The position numbers and the translations under genes are program-made. Below are positions 1-6,521 of a stretch of DNA of 7,082 nt, piece by piece. The stretch's first letter is position 1. Every line of letters starts with the position of its first letter. The notes under the pieces were generated by a model that was not told the origin of the DNA, did not search any database, and saw only the letters and a program-made list of their open reading frames with translations. This DNA is from Acetobacteraceae bacterium (GTDB lineage Bacteria > Pseudomonadota > Alphaproteobacteria > Acetobacterales > Acetobacteraceae): assembly GCA_027340195.1 (NCBI GenBank), contig DAHWNE010000011.1:1-7082 (forward strand), in the 5' to 3' direction.

Positions 1-1847
1 CCGGCGCCGCGCAGGCGGAAATCGGCATCGGCGATGACGAAACCGTCCTCGGTATCGCGCAGCAGGACGAGGCGCTTGCGGGCGCCCGCAGTCAGCGCAT
101 CGTCATGGAGCAGCAAGCAGAAGCTGGCCGCCACGCCGCGACCGATCCGCCCGCGCAGCTGGTGCAGCTGGGCCAGGCCGAACCGCTCCGCGTGTTCGAT
201 CACCATCACCGAGGCGGCGGGGACATCGATACCCACCTCCACCACGGTCGTTGCCACCAGGATGCGGGCGCGCCCGGCGGCGAAGGCGGCGAGCGCCTCG
301 GCGCGTGTCTCGGGGTCCTGGCGGCCATGCGCCAGCGCTACGGCAGCACCGAACCGGTCGGTCAGGGTGGCGAAGCGCGCCTCGGCGGCGGCGAGGTCGG
401 GGGTCTCACTTTCCGCCACCAGCGGGCAGACCCAGTAGATCTGTGCGCCTTCCGCGAGTTTTCGTGCCAGCCCCTCGATCACCTCGGGCAGGGTGTCGAG
501 CGCGTGCAGGGTGGTGCGCACCGCGCCCCGGCCGGCTGGCTTCCCGGTCAGGCGGGAGATGTCCATCTCGCCCCATTGGGTCAGCAGCAGGGTGCGCGGG
601 ATCGGCGTGGCGGTCATCACCAACACATCGGTTTCATGGCCTTTCTCGCCCAGCAGCAGGCGTTGCGCGACGCCGAAACGATGCTGCTCGTCGATCACCG
701 CGACGCCGAGGTCGTGGTAGGCGACGGCGTCCTGGAACAGCGCATGGGTCCCCACCACCATCGGCACCGCGCCGGTCGCCAACCCGGCGAGCACCGCCTT
801 GCGTGCCCGGCCTTTTACCGCCCCGGTCAGCAGCGCGACCGGCACCGGAGAGAGCGCGGAAAGGGTACGGTGATGCTGGCGGGCAAGGATCTCCGATGGC
901 GCCATCAGCGCGGCCTGTGTGCCGGCCTCGACCGCGCGCAGCATCGCCAGCGCCGCGACCAGGGTCTTGCCGGACCCCACATCGCCTTGCAGCAGACGCA
1001 ACATGCGGCGCGGGGCGGCGAGGTCGGCGTCGATTTCGGCCAGCGCCTGGCGCTGCGCTTCGGTGGGGGCGTGGCCGAACCGGGCCAGCGCGCGGGCACG
1101 CAGCGTACCGTCGCCGGTCAGGCTGCGGCCGGGCCGGGCCCGCAGCCGGCCGCGCACGACGGCGAGCGCGACCTGCCCGGCCAGCAGCTCGTCATAGGCG
1201 AGCCGGGCTTTGGGCTTGTCGTCAGGCAGGTCGGTGGGGGCCTGCAAGGCGAAGAGTGCGGCGGCGAATCCGGGCCAGCGTTCGCGCCGCAGCAGCGCGG
1301 GATCGTGCCATTCGGGCAGCTCCGGCAGCCGTGCCAGGGCGGCGGTCATGGCGGTGCGGATCTGGTTGGGCCAGAGGCCGGCGGTCAGAGGCCAGACCGG
1401 CTCGATCGGCGGGATCACGTCGGGCTTGTCGGCAGCGACGACATGATCGGGGTGCGGCATGGTCAGCCGGTCGGCGAAGCGTTCGAGCCGGCCGGAGATC
1501 AGCAGCCGAGCGCCGGGAGGCATCTGGCCGGCGCGGCGGAAGCGGAAGAACACCAGCTCCAGCCGCCCGGTGCCGTCGGTGACGGTCACCCTCCAGGGCT
1601 GGCGGTCGGTGGCGGGGGCATCGATGCGCTCCACGCTGACCGCCAGTGTGACCAGTTGTCCCGGTGCCGCTTCGGCGAGAGTTGGGCGGGCGCGGCGGTC
1701 GAGCCAGGTCTCGGGACGGTGGAACAGCAGGTCGAGGACTCGTTCGCCGCCGATGGCGCGGGCGAGCAGCCGGGCGCGTGCTTGGCCTGCTCCGGGCAGC
1801 GAGGTGAGCGGTGCCAGCAGCGGGGCGAGATCCGGTTCGGGGTCCAC
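1..1847 (-). CDS. recG: ATP-dependent DNA helicase RecG (C-terminus beyond left edge)
   Basis: RecG is a monomeric cytosolic superfamily 2 helicase that reverses stalled replication forks and branch-migrates Holliday junctions. The minus-strand frame stays open to the left edge. Numbering from the GTG at 1847, an N-terminal LTSLPGAG segment is at 14-21, followed by an OB-fold wedge domain with a VTVTDGTGRLELVFF strand pair. The Walker A motif GDVGSGKT is at 288-295, the DEQHRFG box that typifies RecG at 386-392, motif III TATP at 412-415, and motif VI QLRGRIGR at 563-570. The last visible residues, DFRLRGAG, begin the conserved block before the TRG motif. About 615 codons are present, so roughly 75 of the usual ~690 are missing. 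The start is uncertain. GTG 1847 (VDPEPDLAPLLAPL) fits the usual RecG beginning. An in-frame ATG at 1943 would add 32 Pro/Gly-rich residues, and the frame closes with TAA at 1985-1983. Neither start has a clear Shine-Dalgarno sequence. The gene is divergent from the RND permease. Identity is firm; the start is not. Confidence 0.95.
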   Translation of the reverse strand, partial: MDPEPDLAPLLAPLTSLPGAGQARARLLARAIGGERVLDLLFHRPETWLDRRARPTLAEAAPGQLVTLAVSVERIDAPATDRQPWRVTVTDGTGRLELVFFRFRRAGQMPPGARLLISGRLERFADRLTMPHPDHVVAADKPDVIPPIEPVWPLTAGLWPNQIRTAMTAALARLPELPEWHDPALLRRERWPGFAAALFALQAPTDLPDDKPKARLAYDELLAGQVALAVVRGRLRARPGRSLTGDGTLRARALARFGHAPTEAQRQALAEIDADLAAPRRMLRLLQGDVGSGKTLVAALAMLRAVEAGTQAALMAPSEILARQHHRTLSALSPVPVALLTGAVKGRARKAVLAGLATGAVPMVVGTHALFQDAVAYHDLGVAVIDEQHRFGVAQRLLLGEKGHETDVLVMTATPIPRTLLLTQWGEMDISRLTGKPAGRGAVRTTLHALDTLPEVIEGLARKLAEGAQIYWVCPLVAESETPDLAAAEARFATLTDRFGAAVALAHGRQDPETRAEALAAFAAGRARILVATTVVEVGIDVPAASVMVIEHAERFGLAQLHQLRGRIGRGVAASFCLLLHDDALTAGARKRLVLLRDTEDGFVIADADFRLRGA

Positions 1848-2095
1848 CGGCCCGGTATGCCATCGGCCTGGCGCCGAGGGGAGGGGGCGCGCGCCCGAAC
1901 CATTTCCGGTCAAGGGGTTGGCAGCGGGTTGGGGGGGCGGCATGATGCTGATGGCATGGATATCGCACCCCGAGCCTTGAGTTTAGCCGCGCCGCGCCAG
2001 TGGCGGGAGGGGGTGCGCTGCGCCGTTCCGGTGTTGCTCTTGCCGAACGCTGGCAGGCAATTCGGCAGCCTGGGGCCGCGCCGGTTCCATTCCCG
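1848..2095. other. Divergent intergenic region between recG and the RND permease gene
   Basis: This stretch of about 250 bases separates two genes transcribed away from each other, so promoters for both should lie here. I see no convincing -35/-10 pair on either strand; TAAACT on the minus strand at 1985-1980 is only a weak -10 candidate for recG. The region holds a perfect 12-bp palindrome of G and C at 1885-1896, a run of seven G at 1931-1937, and an inverted repeat at 2041-2067. If recG starts at the ATG at 1943 and the permease at the GTG at 2000, the true gap shrinks to about 55 bases. I prefer the shorter gene models because the extra residues on both sides look like low-complexity translated spacer. 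Confidence 0.5.
2041..2067. repeat. Inverted repeat upstream of the RND gene (possible operator)
   Basis: TGCCGAA at 2041-2047 is exactly complementary to TTCGGCA at 2061-2067, with a 13-base spacer. The repeat ends 28 bases before the preferred GTG start of the permease. A 7-bp dyad with this spacing suits a dimeric repressor or activator site, and efflux genes are often locally regulated. However, no regulator gene is in the window and short GC-rich dyads arise by chance. It has no U-tract, so it is not a terminator. Confidence 0.3.
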
Positions 2096-5000
2096 GTGAA
2101 CCGATTCCTTCGCTTCCTGTGGCGCAATCGGGCGTCGGTCGTGCTGCTGGCGGCGCTGGCGCTGGCGGGGGGGCTCGCCGCCGGGGCGCGGCTGCCGCAA
2201 ACCATCTTTCCCGACCTGGCGTTCCCCAAAGTGGTGGTGCTGGTCGCCGACGGCGACCTGCCGGTGCGGCTGATGCTGCTGCAAGTCACACGCCCGCTGG
2301 AACTTGCCGCCCAGGGCGAGCCGGGGGTGCGGCTGGTCAACTCGCAGACCGGCAACGGGCTCAGCAAGGTACATGTCTACTTCTCCGCCGGTACCGATCC
2401 GGCGCTGGCGTTCTTGTTGTTGCAGGCGCGGCTGGCAAAGATCCGGCTGCCGCCCGGCGCGCACCTGACGGTGAGGTTGCAGACTCCGGAAGTCTATCCG
2501 CTGAGCGAATACGCGCTGGTCTCGAACCGGGTCACCAGCAGCGCCATGCGTCCCTTCTTCGCCTTCGCGCTGCGCCCGGCGCTGTTGGGGGTGAGGGGGG
2601 TCTATCGGGTAAATGGTACCGGACGCGGCTGGCCGGAGGTGCAGTTAGAGTTATCGGCGCGGAGGCTGGCGGCGCATGGCCTGACCGCGGCGCAGGTGGT
2701 CACCGCGCTCCGAGCCGCGCAGGGTCCGTATTTCTCCGGCGTGCGGACCAGGTTCCATCAGCAATCGGTGGTCGTGACCGCGCCGCGGCCGGCGACGCCG
2801 GCGGCGCTGGCGCGGATGATCCTGCCAATCGGGCCGCCCGAAGCCGCGCGCCCGCTGACTCTGGGCGCGCTGGGCCGGGTACGGATTGCGCCGCCACCGA
2901 TGCTGGTGGGCGCGGCCGTCGCCGGCTGGAAGCACGCGCTGGTGGTGGACGTGCTGCCCGAGGCCGGGGTAAATCAGGCGGCATTGGGCCGCGCCATCGC
3001 GCGGCGGCTCTCTGCGCTTGCCCGGCACTTGCCAGCCGGGGTGCATCTGGTGCCGATCTATGATCTTGGCCGGTTGATCGGTTCCTCCCTGCACGATGTC
3101 TGGCTGGCGCTGATTCTGGGTAGCGTGATCGCCTGGTCAGTGGTGCTGGCGTTCCTGCGCCGGCTGGGCGCGGCGCTGGCGACCTTGCTGGTGGTCCCGC
3201 TGTCGATCGCCGGTACCTTGCTGGCCCTGCGCGCGCTGGGACTCGGGCTCAACGTGATGACCCTGGGGGGGCTGACGGCGGCAATCGGTGCCCTGGTCGA
3301 TCACGCGATCGTGGTGATGGAGCGGGGGCTCGCCGCGCGGGGCGTGACGCCGGCGGCGCGGAGGGACGACGCGCTGGCGCGGGTCGGACGGATCCTGCCG
3401 GCGATGACCCTGGCGACCGCGACGTCCTGCCTTGTGTTCCTGCCGCTGATCGCGCTCTCCGGGACCATTGGCCTGTTGTTCCGACAAATGGCGCTGACGA
3501 TCGTGGTGGCACTGCTCGCCTCGCAGGTGGTGGCGCTGACCCTGACGCCGGTGCTGGCGGTGTGGCTGGCCGGGCGAGATACTACGGAAGCAGCTTGGCA
3601 GCATCGCTGGCGGCGACGATTCGTGCGCCTGTTGCTGCGCGGAATGCGCCGCCCCTGGGTGCTGGCGCCGGTCGCCTTCGGGCTCGTCGGGCTCGGAGCG
3701 CTGGCGCTGCTCCGGCTGCCGACCGGGTTCCTGCCACCGTGGGATCAGGGGGTGCTGTCGATCCCGTTTCGTACCCCGGTCGGGTCCTCTCCGGCTGAAA
3801 CCCGGCGGGTGGGACGGCGGCTCATGCAGGTCGCGCTGGCCGACCCTGCGGTGGCGCGGGCCTCGCTGGTGGTGGGGCGGAGCTTCGCCAATCCGCGCTC
3901 GGTCCCGAACAAGGGGGCACTGGCGGTGGTGCTGAAGCAGCACCGGGATGTGGGCACGCCGGTGGTGATGCAGCGGCTCTGGCGGGCGTTTCATGCCGCC
4001 GATCCGGCGCTGATCGCGTTGGGGGGCGCGCAGGTGATGGTGAACCGGCTGGGGGATCTGTCGGGGGCCCATGCGCCCCTCGAGATATTCCTGTTCGGCT
4101 CCGATTCGGCGGCATTGCGCAAGGCCGGGGCGCGGTTGGCGGCACGGCTTCGGCGGTCCGGACGGTTCCAGGCGATCCAGTTCAAATCTCCGTCAGCCGG
4201 ACCGGAGATCGCGCTCCGCCCGCGCGCGGCGGCGGCGCTGCGGGGCGTGACGGCACCGGCGCTGGCCGGCGCGGTGCGGCGGCTTCTCTGGGGGCAACGG
4301 GCGGGATTTCTGCTGGCGGGCGAACAGATCATGCCGATCCGCGTCCGAGTGCGCCCGACTGACGGTGACATCGGGGCGCTGGCGCTGCGTCTGCCGGTGC
4401 CGTCAGGGGCTGATCCGCCGGCCGCCTTCGCGCCGTTGGCCAGCCTGGCGCGCGTTCATCGGCTGGCGGGGGTGCCGTTCGTCACTCATCGGGCGCTGGT
4501 TCCGGACGCTTATATCTGGCTGCGCCCGGTGCCGGGCGAAGGCCTCGCGCAGGCGGCGGCGGCGGCGCGGCGGGTGATCGCCGCGGCTGGGTTGGGTCCC
4601 GGGATCAGTGTGCGTCTGCGCGGCTATTACGCCCAGCAGCGTCGCGGGTTTCGACAGATGTTCGCGGTTCTGGGCGGGACTTTGTTGGTGCTGCTGGTCC
4701 TGCTGGGATTCCAGTTCGACGGCCAGCGCGCGGCGCTGGCGGCGCTGGGCGCGATCGCGCTGGCGGCACCGGGGGCGCTGGCGGCGCTGTGGGCCATGCG
4801 ATTGGCGCTGGACAGCACGGCGTTCCTGGGTGTGCTGATCGTCTACGCGATCGCGGTCAACAATGTGATCCTGATTTTTGCCGGACATGGGGGGCGTCCG
4901 AGTTCGGTGGCGCTGGCGGCGGGGACCCGGCTGCGCCCGATCATGATGACGATGCTGGCGGATATCGGCGGGTTTCTGCCGCTGGCGATCGGAGTCGGGC

Positions 5001-5161
5001 GCGGCACGGCGCTGCTGCGGCCGTTGGCGGTGGCGGTGATGGGGGGCCTCGGTCTGGCGACGGTGACCTCGCTTTGGGCGGCGCCGGTGTTGGCGGCGCT
5101 GTTGTGGCGCCGGCGCCAGGGCAGCTGTGGCGGAGATGCAACAGGGATGAGGGGAAACTGA
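2096..5161 (+). CDS. RND-superfamily efflux permease, inner-membrane proton antiporter
   Basis: This is a complete 1021-residue permease, the usual RND length. Such proteins trimerise in the inner membrane and use proton influx to drive substrate export, normally through a periplasmic adaptor and an outer-membrane channel. The first membrane helix is at about 9-30, followed by a porter segment starting FPDLAFPKVVVLVADGDLP. Helices 2-6 lie at about 334-490 and helix 7 near 525-545. A second porter half follows, then helices 8-12 from about 860 to the end, so the whole two-fold repeated RND plan is present. TM4 reads ALVDHAIVVMERG, with D402 matching AcrB Asp407 but His403 in place of Asp408. 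TM10 reads AIAVNNVILIF, with Val921 in place of AcrB Lys940. TM11 keeps RLRPIMMT and adds D956. Start choice: the frame is open from GTG 2000, but GTG 2096 gives a standard N-terminus (VNRFLRFLWRNR) just before TM1. Neither start has a good Shine-Dalgarno sequence. No adaptor or TolC-like gene is adjacent. Substrate is unknown; drug versus metal export cannot be decided from sequence. Confidence 0.9.
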   Translation: MNRFLRFLWRNRASVVLLAALALAGGLAAGARLPQTIFPDLAFPKVVVLVADGDLPVRLMLLQVTRPLELAAQGEPGVRLVNSQTGNGLSKVHVYFSAGTDPALAFLLLQARLAKIRLPPGAHLTVRLQTPEVYPLSEYALVSNRVTSSAMRPFFAFALRPALLGVRGVYRVNGTGRGWPEVQLELSARRLAAHGLTAAQVVTALRAAQGPYFSGVRTRFHQQSVVVTAPRPATPAALARMILPIGPPEAARPLTLGALGRVRIAPPPMLVGAAVAGWKHALVVDVLPEAGVNQAALGRAIARRLSALARHLPAGVHLVPIYDLGRLIGSSLHDVWLALILGSVIAWSVVLAFLRRLGAALATLLVVPLSIAGTLLALRALGLGLNVMTLGGLTAAIGALVDHAIVVMERGLAARGVTPAARRDDALARVGRILPAMTLATATSCLVFLPLIALSGTIGLLFRQMALTIVVALLASQVVALTLTPVLAVWLAGRDTTEAAWQHRWRRRFVRLLLRGMRRPWVLAPVAFGLVGLGALALLRLPTGFLPPWDQGVLSIPFRTPVGSSPAETRRVGRRLMQVALADPAVARASLVVGRSFANPRSVPNKGALAVVLKQHRDVGTPVVMQRLWRAFHAADPALIALGGAQVMVNRLGDLSGAHAPLEIFLFGSDSAALRKAGARLAARLRRSGRFQAIQFKSPSAGPEIALRPRAAAALRGVTAPALAGAVRRLLWGQRAGFLLAGEQIMPIRVRVRPTDGDIGALALRLPVPSGADPPAAFAPLASLARVHRLAGVPFVTHRALVPDAYIWLRPVPGEGLAQAAAAARRVIAAAGLGPGISVRLRGYYAQQRRGFRQMFAVLGGTLLVLLVLLGFQFDGQRAALAALGAIALAAPGALAALWAMRLALDSTAFLGVLIVYAIAVNNVILIFAGHGGRPSSVALAAGTRLRPIMMTMLADIGGFLPLAIGVGRGTALLRPLAVAVMGGLGLATVTSLWAAPVLAALLWRRRQGSCGGDATGMRGN

Positions 5162-5172
5162 GTCGGCCTCTC

Positions 5173-5189
5173 CCCTTGCGGCGCGATGG
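5173..5189 (+). promoter_or_regulatory. Upstream element, copy 1, shared by the two OmpA-like genes
   Basis: The 17 bases starting CCCTTGCGG and ending CGATGG match 15 of 17 positions in the gap before the second OmpA-like gene (6462-6478). This copy lies just after the permease stop codon and 117 bases before the ompA-like ATG. It contains TTGCGG, which overlaps the -35 of the candidate promoter below. It could be a shared regulator site, part of a promoter, or residual homology from the gene duplication. Confidence 0.4.
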
Positions 5190-5205
5190 TCGCTATCTCT
5201 ATACC
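5176..5205 (+). promoter_or_regulatory. Candidate sigma-70-type promoter for the OmpA-family gene
   Basis: TTGCGG at 5176-5181 and TATACC at 5200-5205 are separated by 18 bases. The -35 keeps the TTG core and the -10 keeps TATA. Transcription starting near 5212 would give an untranslated leader of about 95 bases before the ATG at 5307. The box matches are only partial and the local G+C content is high, so this is a candidate. It is the best pair I see in the 145-base gap. Confidence 0.35.
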
Positions 5206-5293
5206 GCTTCGCGATCCGTCGGCGGCCATACGCGCTTGCCGGCCCCTGCGATCCCCGCCGGGTCTTGCGACCCCCGCCCCCGGCATCGTCAAC

Positions 5294-5299
5294 GAGGAG
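5294..5299 (+). promoter_or_regulatory. Ribosome binding site that fixes the OmpA-family start
   Basis: GAGGAG lies seven bases before the ATG at 5307, a near-ideal Shine-Dalgarno sequence and spacing. The frame is open further upstream to a TTG at 5265, but this site together with the signal peptide beginning MKLRSALL shows that translation starts at 5307. Confidence 0.85.
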
Positions 5300-5306
5300 A
5301 GAACAG

Positions 5307-6395
5307 ATGAAGCTTCGGTCCGCGCTTCTGGCGGCCACCATGCTGGCAGTGCCGATGCTGACCGGCAGCCTTGCCGCCCGCGCCGATCAGCCGATTTCGG
5401 GGCTGTATGTGAGCGGCGGCGCCGGGATCAACTACAAGCAGCCGGTGAACGGTTCCGCCGGCGGCAATTTCCAGTCCCATCTCGGTCCGGCGTTCGTTGC
5501 GGCGGTCGGATGGGGGTTCGGCAACGGGTTCCGCGCTGAAATCGAGGGTAACTACTACAACAACCGGTTCTATAAGGTTGGGGGATCCTCCTATACCTCG
5601 GTGGGTGGCGCAGAGCAGCTGTTCGGCGTGATGGTGAACGGATACTACGACTTCAACAACCTGATCCCGATGGTGACCCCTTATATCGGTGTCGGCGTCG
5701 GGTATGAGTTTGCCAATCACCAGAACGTGACGGCCTACGGGCCGCCGGGCACAGTGGTGTTTTCCAACAGCAACCCGGGTTCGTTCGCGGCGCAGGCGAT
5801 CCTTGGCGCTTCGCTCCCGCTGACCGCGGTGCCGGGGCTGTCGCTGACCGCTGAGTATCGGTTCATGGCGCTGATTGGTGACCGTAGCTACGACGGTGTG
5901 GCCACGCCGCCCGGCGGAGTGGGCACCCCCACTACGCTCAAGCTGCAGAACGACTACAACCACACCTTCCTGGTCGGCCTGCGCTACGCTTTCGGCGCCG
6001 CGCCGGCTCCCGCCGCCGCGCCTGCCGCCGCCCCCGCGCCGGAAGCTGCGCCCGCCCCGGCGCCGGCCCGGTCCTACATCGTGTTCTTCGATTGGGATAA
6101 GGCGACGCTCACCGCCCGTGCGCATCAGATCATCAACGAGGCGGCCGCCGCATCCACCCATGTCCAGTACACTTCTATCGCGGTGAACGGATACACCGAC
6201 ACCTCGGGAACGCCGCAATACAACATGGGCTTGTCGATTCGCCGTGCCGACGCGGTGGCCCATGCGCTGGTGCTCGATGGGGTGCCGAAGAACGCAATCG
6301 TCATCAAGGGGTTCGGCGAGACTCACCCGCTGGTGCCGACTGGCCCTGGCGTGCGGGAGCCGCAGAATCGCCGGGTCGAGATCATCATCCACTGA
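5307..6395 (+). CDS. OmpA-family outer-membrane protein with peptidoglycan-binding C-domain
   Basis: This 362-residue envelope protein probably ties the outer membrane to the cell wall. Residues 1-26 are a Sec signal peptide: Lys/Arg N-region, hydrophobic core ALLAATMLAVPMLTG, and an ARA cleavage site before Asp27. Residues about 27-229 form a small outer-membrane barrel. It has alternating aromatic/glycine strands such as GLYVSGGAGI, VTPYIGVGVGYEF and LSLTAEYRF, and ends LVGLRYAF. Residues 231-254 are a linker made almost wholly of Ala and Pro. Residues 256-362 are the OmpA C-terminal domain: YIVFFDWDKATLT, then GYTDTSG with D298, LSIRRADAV with R313, GFGETHP, and a final EPQNRRVEI block. 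D298 and R313 fall where OmpA family members bind diaminopimelate. The start is set by a strong Shine-Dalgarno sequence, and transcription ends at the hairpin at 6425-6450. A diverged paralogue follows on the same strand. Family assignment is firm; porin activity and exact strand count are inferred. Confidence 0.93.
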   Translation: MKLRSALLAATMLAVPMLTGSLAARADQPISGLYVSGGAGINYKQPVNGSAGGNFQSHLGPAFVAAVGWGFGNGFRAEIEGNYYNNRFYKVGGSSYTSVGGAEQLFGVMVNGYYDFNNLIPMVTPYIGVGVGYEFANHQNVTAYGPPGTVVFSNSNPGSFAAQAILGASLPLTAVPGLSLTAEYRFMALIGDRSYDGVATPPGGVGTPTTLKLQNDYNHTFLVGLRYAFGAAPAPAAAPAAAPAPEAAPAPAPARSYIVFFDWDKATLTARAHQIINEAAAASTHVQYTSIAVNGYTDTSGTPQYNMGLSIRRADAVAHALVLDGVPKNAIVIKGFGETHPLVPTGPGVREPQNRRVEIIIH

Positions 6396-6424
6396 GCCGT
6401 CTCGCAGCTCTCTGAGCTCGGCAG

Positions 6425-6450
6425 CGGGGCGCCTTCGGGCGCCCCGTTTT
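6425..6450 (+). terminator. Intrinsic terminator after the OmpA-family gene
   Basis: CGGGGCGCC at 6425-6433 pairs perfectly with GGCGCCCCG at 6438-6446 around a TTCG loop, forming a 9-bp stem closed by the very stable C(UUCG)G tetraloop. Four T follow at 6447-6450. It starts 29 bases after the stop codon. It should separate this transcript from the next gene, though the short T-run may allow some read-through. Confidence 0.9.
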
Positions 6451-6461
6451 GCATCGCGCGA

Positions 6462-6478
6462 CCCTTGCGCCACGATGG
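6462..6478 (+). promoter_or_regulatory. Upstream element, copy 2, before the second OmpA-like gene
   Basis: These 17 bases start CCCTTGCGC and end CGATGG. They match the copy at 5173-5189 in 15 of 17 positions, differing at the ninth and eleventh. The copy sits between the terminator and the next gene, 43 bases before its ATG, the right zone for a promoter or operator. TTGCGC at 6465-6470 could be a -35, but I see no good -10 at 16-18 bases. Confidence 0.4.
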
Positions 6479-6505
6479 CGCGCAGGCCATTGATCCTCTG
6501 TTTTC

Positions 6506-6514
6506 GGAGGAAGG
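6506..6514 (+). promoter_or_regulatory. Ribosome binding site for the second OmpA-like gene
   Basis: GGAGGAAGG lies seven bases before the ATG at 6522; the GGAGG core is eleven bases away. The purine-rich block, followed at once by a signal peptide, supports this start. Confidence 0.75.
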
Positions 6515-6521
6515 TAGACCT

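Noticed and set aside
1885..1896. A 12-bp perfect palindrome GGGCGCGCGCCC
   Set aside because: Alternating GC palindromes are expected often at this base composition, and nothing else nearby suggests a protein site.
1931..1937. A seven-G run as a possible phase-variation tract for recG
   Set aside because: It is short for slippage control, probably lies upstream of the true start, and phase variation of a repair helicase has no support here.
105..2099. A 664-codon open frame on the plus strand opposite recG
   Set aside because: It lies in exact codon register antisense to recG. In high-GC genes the codons TTA, CTA and TCA are avoided, which leaves the opposite strand free of stops. Its translation shows no recognisable domain, while the minus strand has every RecG motif.
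1222..2367. A 381-codon minus-strand frame spanning the recG and permease starts
   Set aside because: It is out of frame with recG, overlaps both real genes and is low-complexity Arg/Pro/Ser. It would also remove the divergent promoter region.
4733..4789. A repeated 15-mer GCGCTGGCGGCGCTG at 4733-4747 and 4775-4789
   Set aside because: Both copies are in frame and encode ALAAL within transmembrane helix 9. They reflect Ala/Leu-rich helix coding with biased codons, not a DNA repeat element.
3137..5341. Two long minus-strand open frames (3137-4072 and 4403-5341) opposite the permease
   Set aside because: Both are Arg/Gln/His/Pro-rich translations in antisense register to the permease, typical of shadow frames in GC-rich DNA.
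5998..6069. A simple-sequence C/G tract in the OmpA-family gene
   Set aside because: It encodes the Ala/Pro linker usual between barrel and OmpA C-domain. The codons are irregular rather than a pure repeat, so slippage-based phase variation is unlikely.
5289..6473. A 394-codon minus-strand frame opposite the OmpA-family gene
   Set aside because: It has the same antisense codon-register effect. The plus strand has the ribosome binding site, signal peptide, OmpA motifs and terminator.
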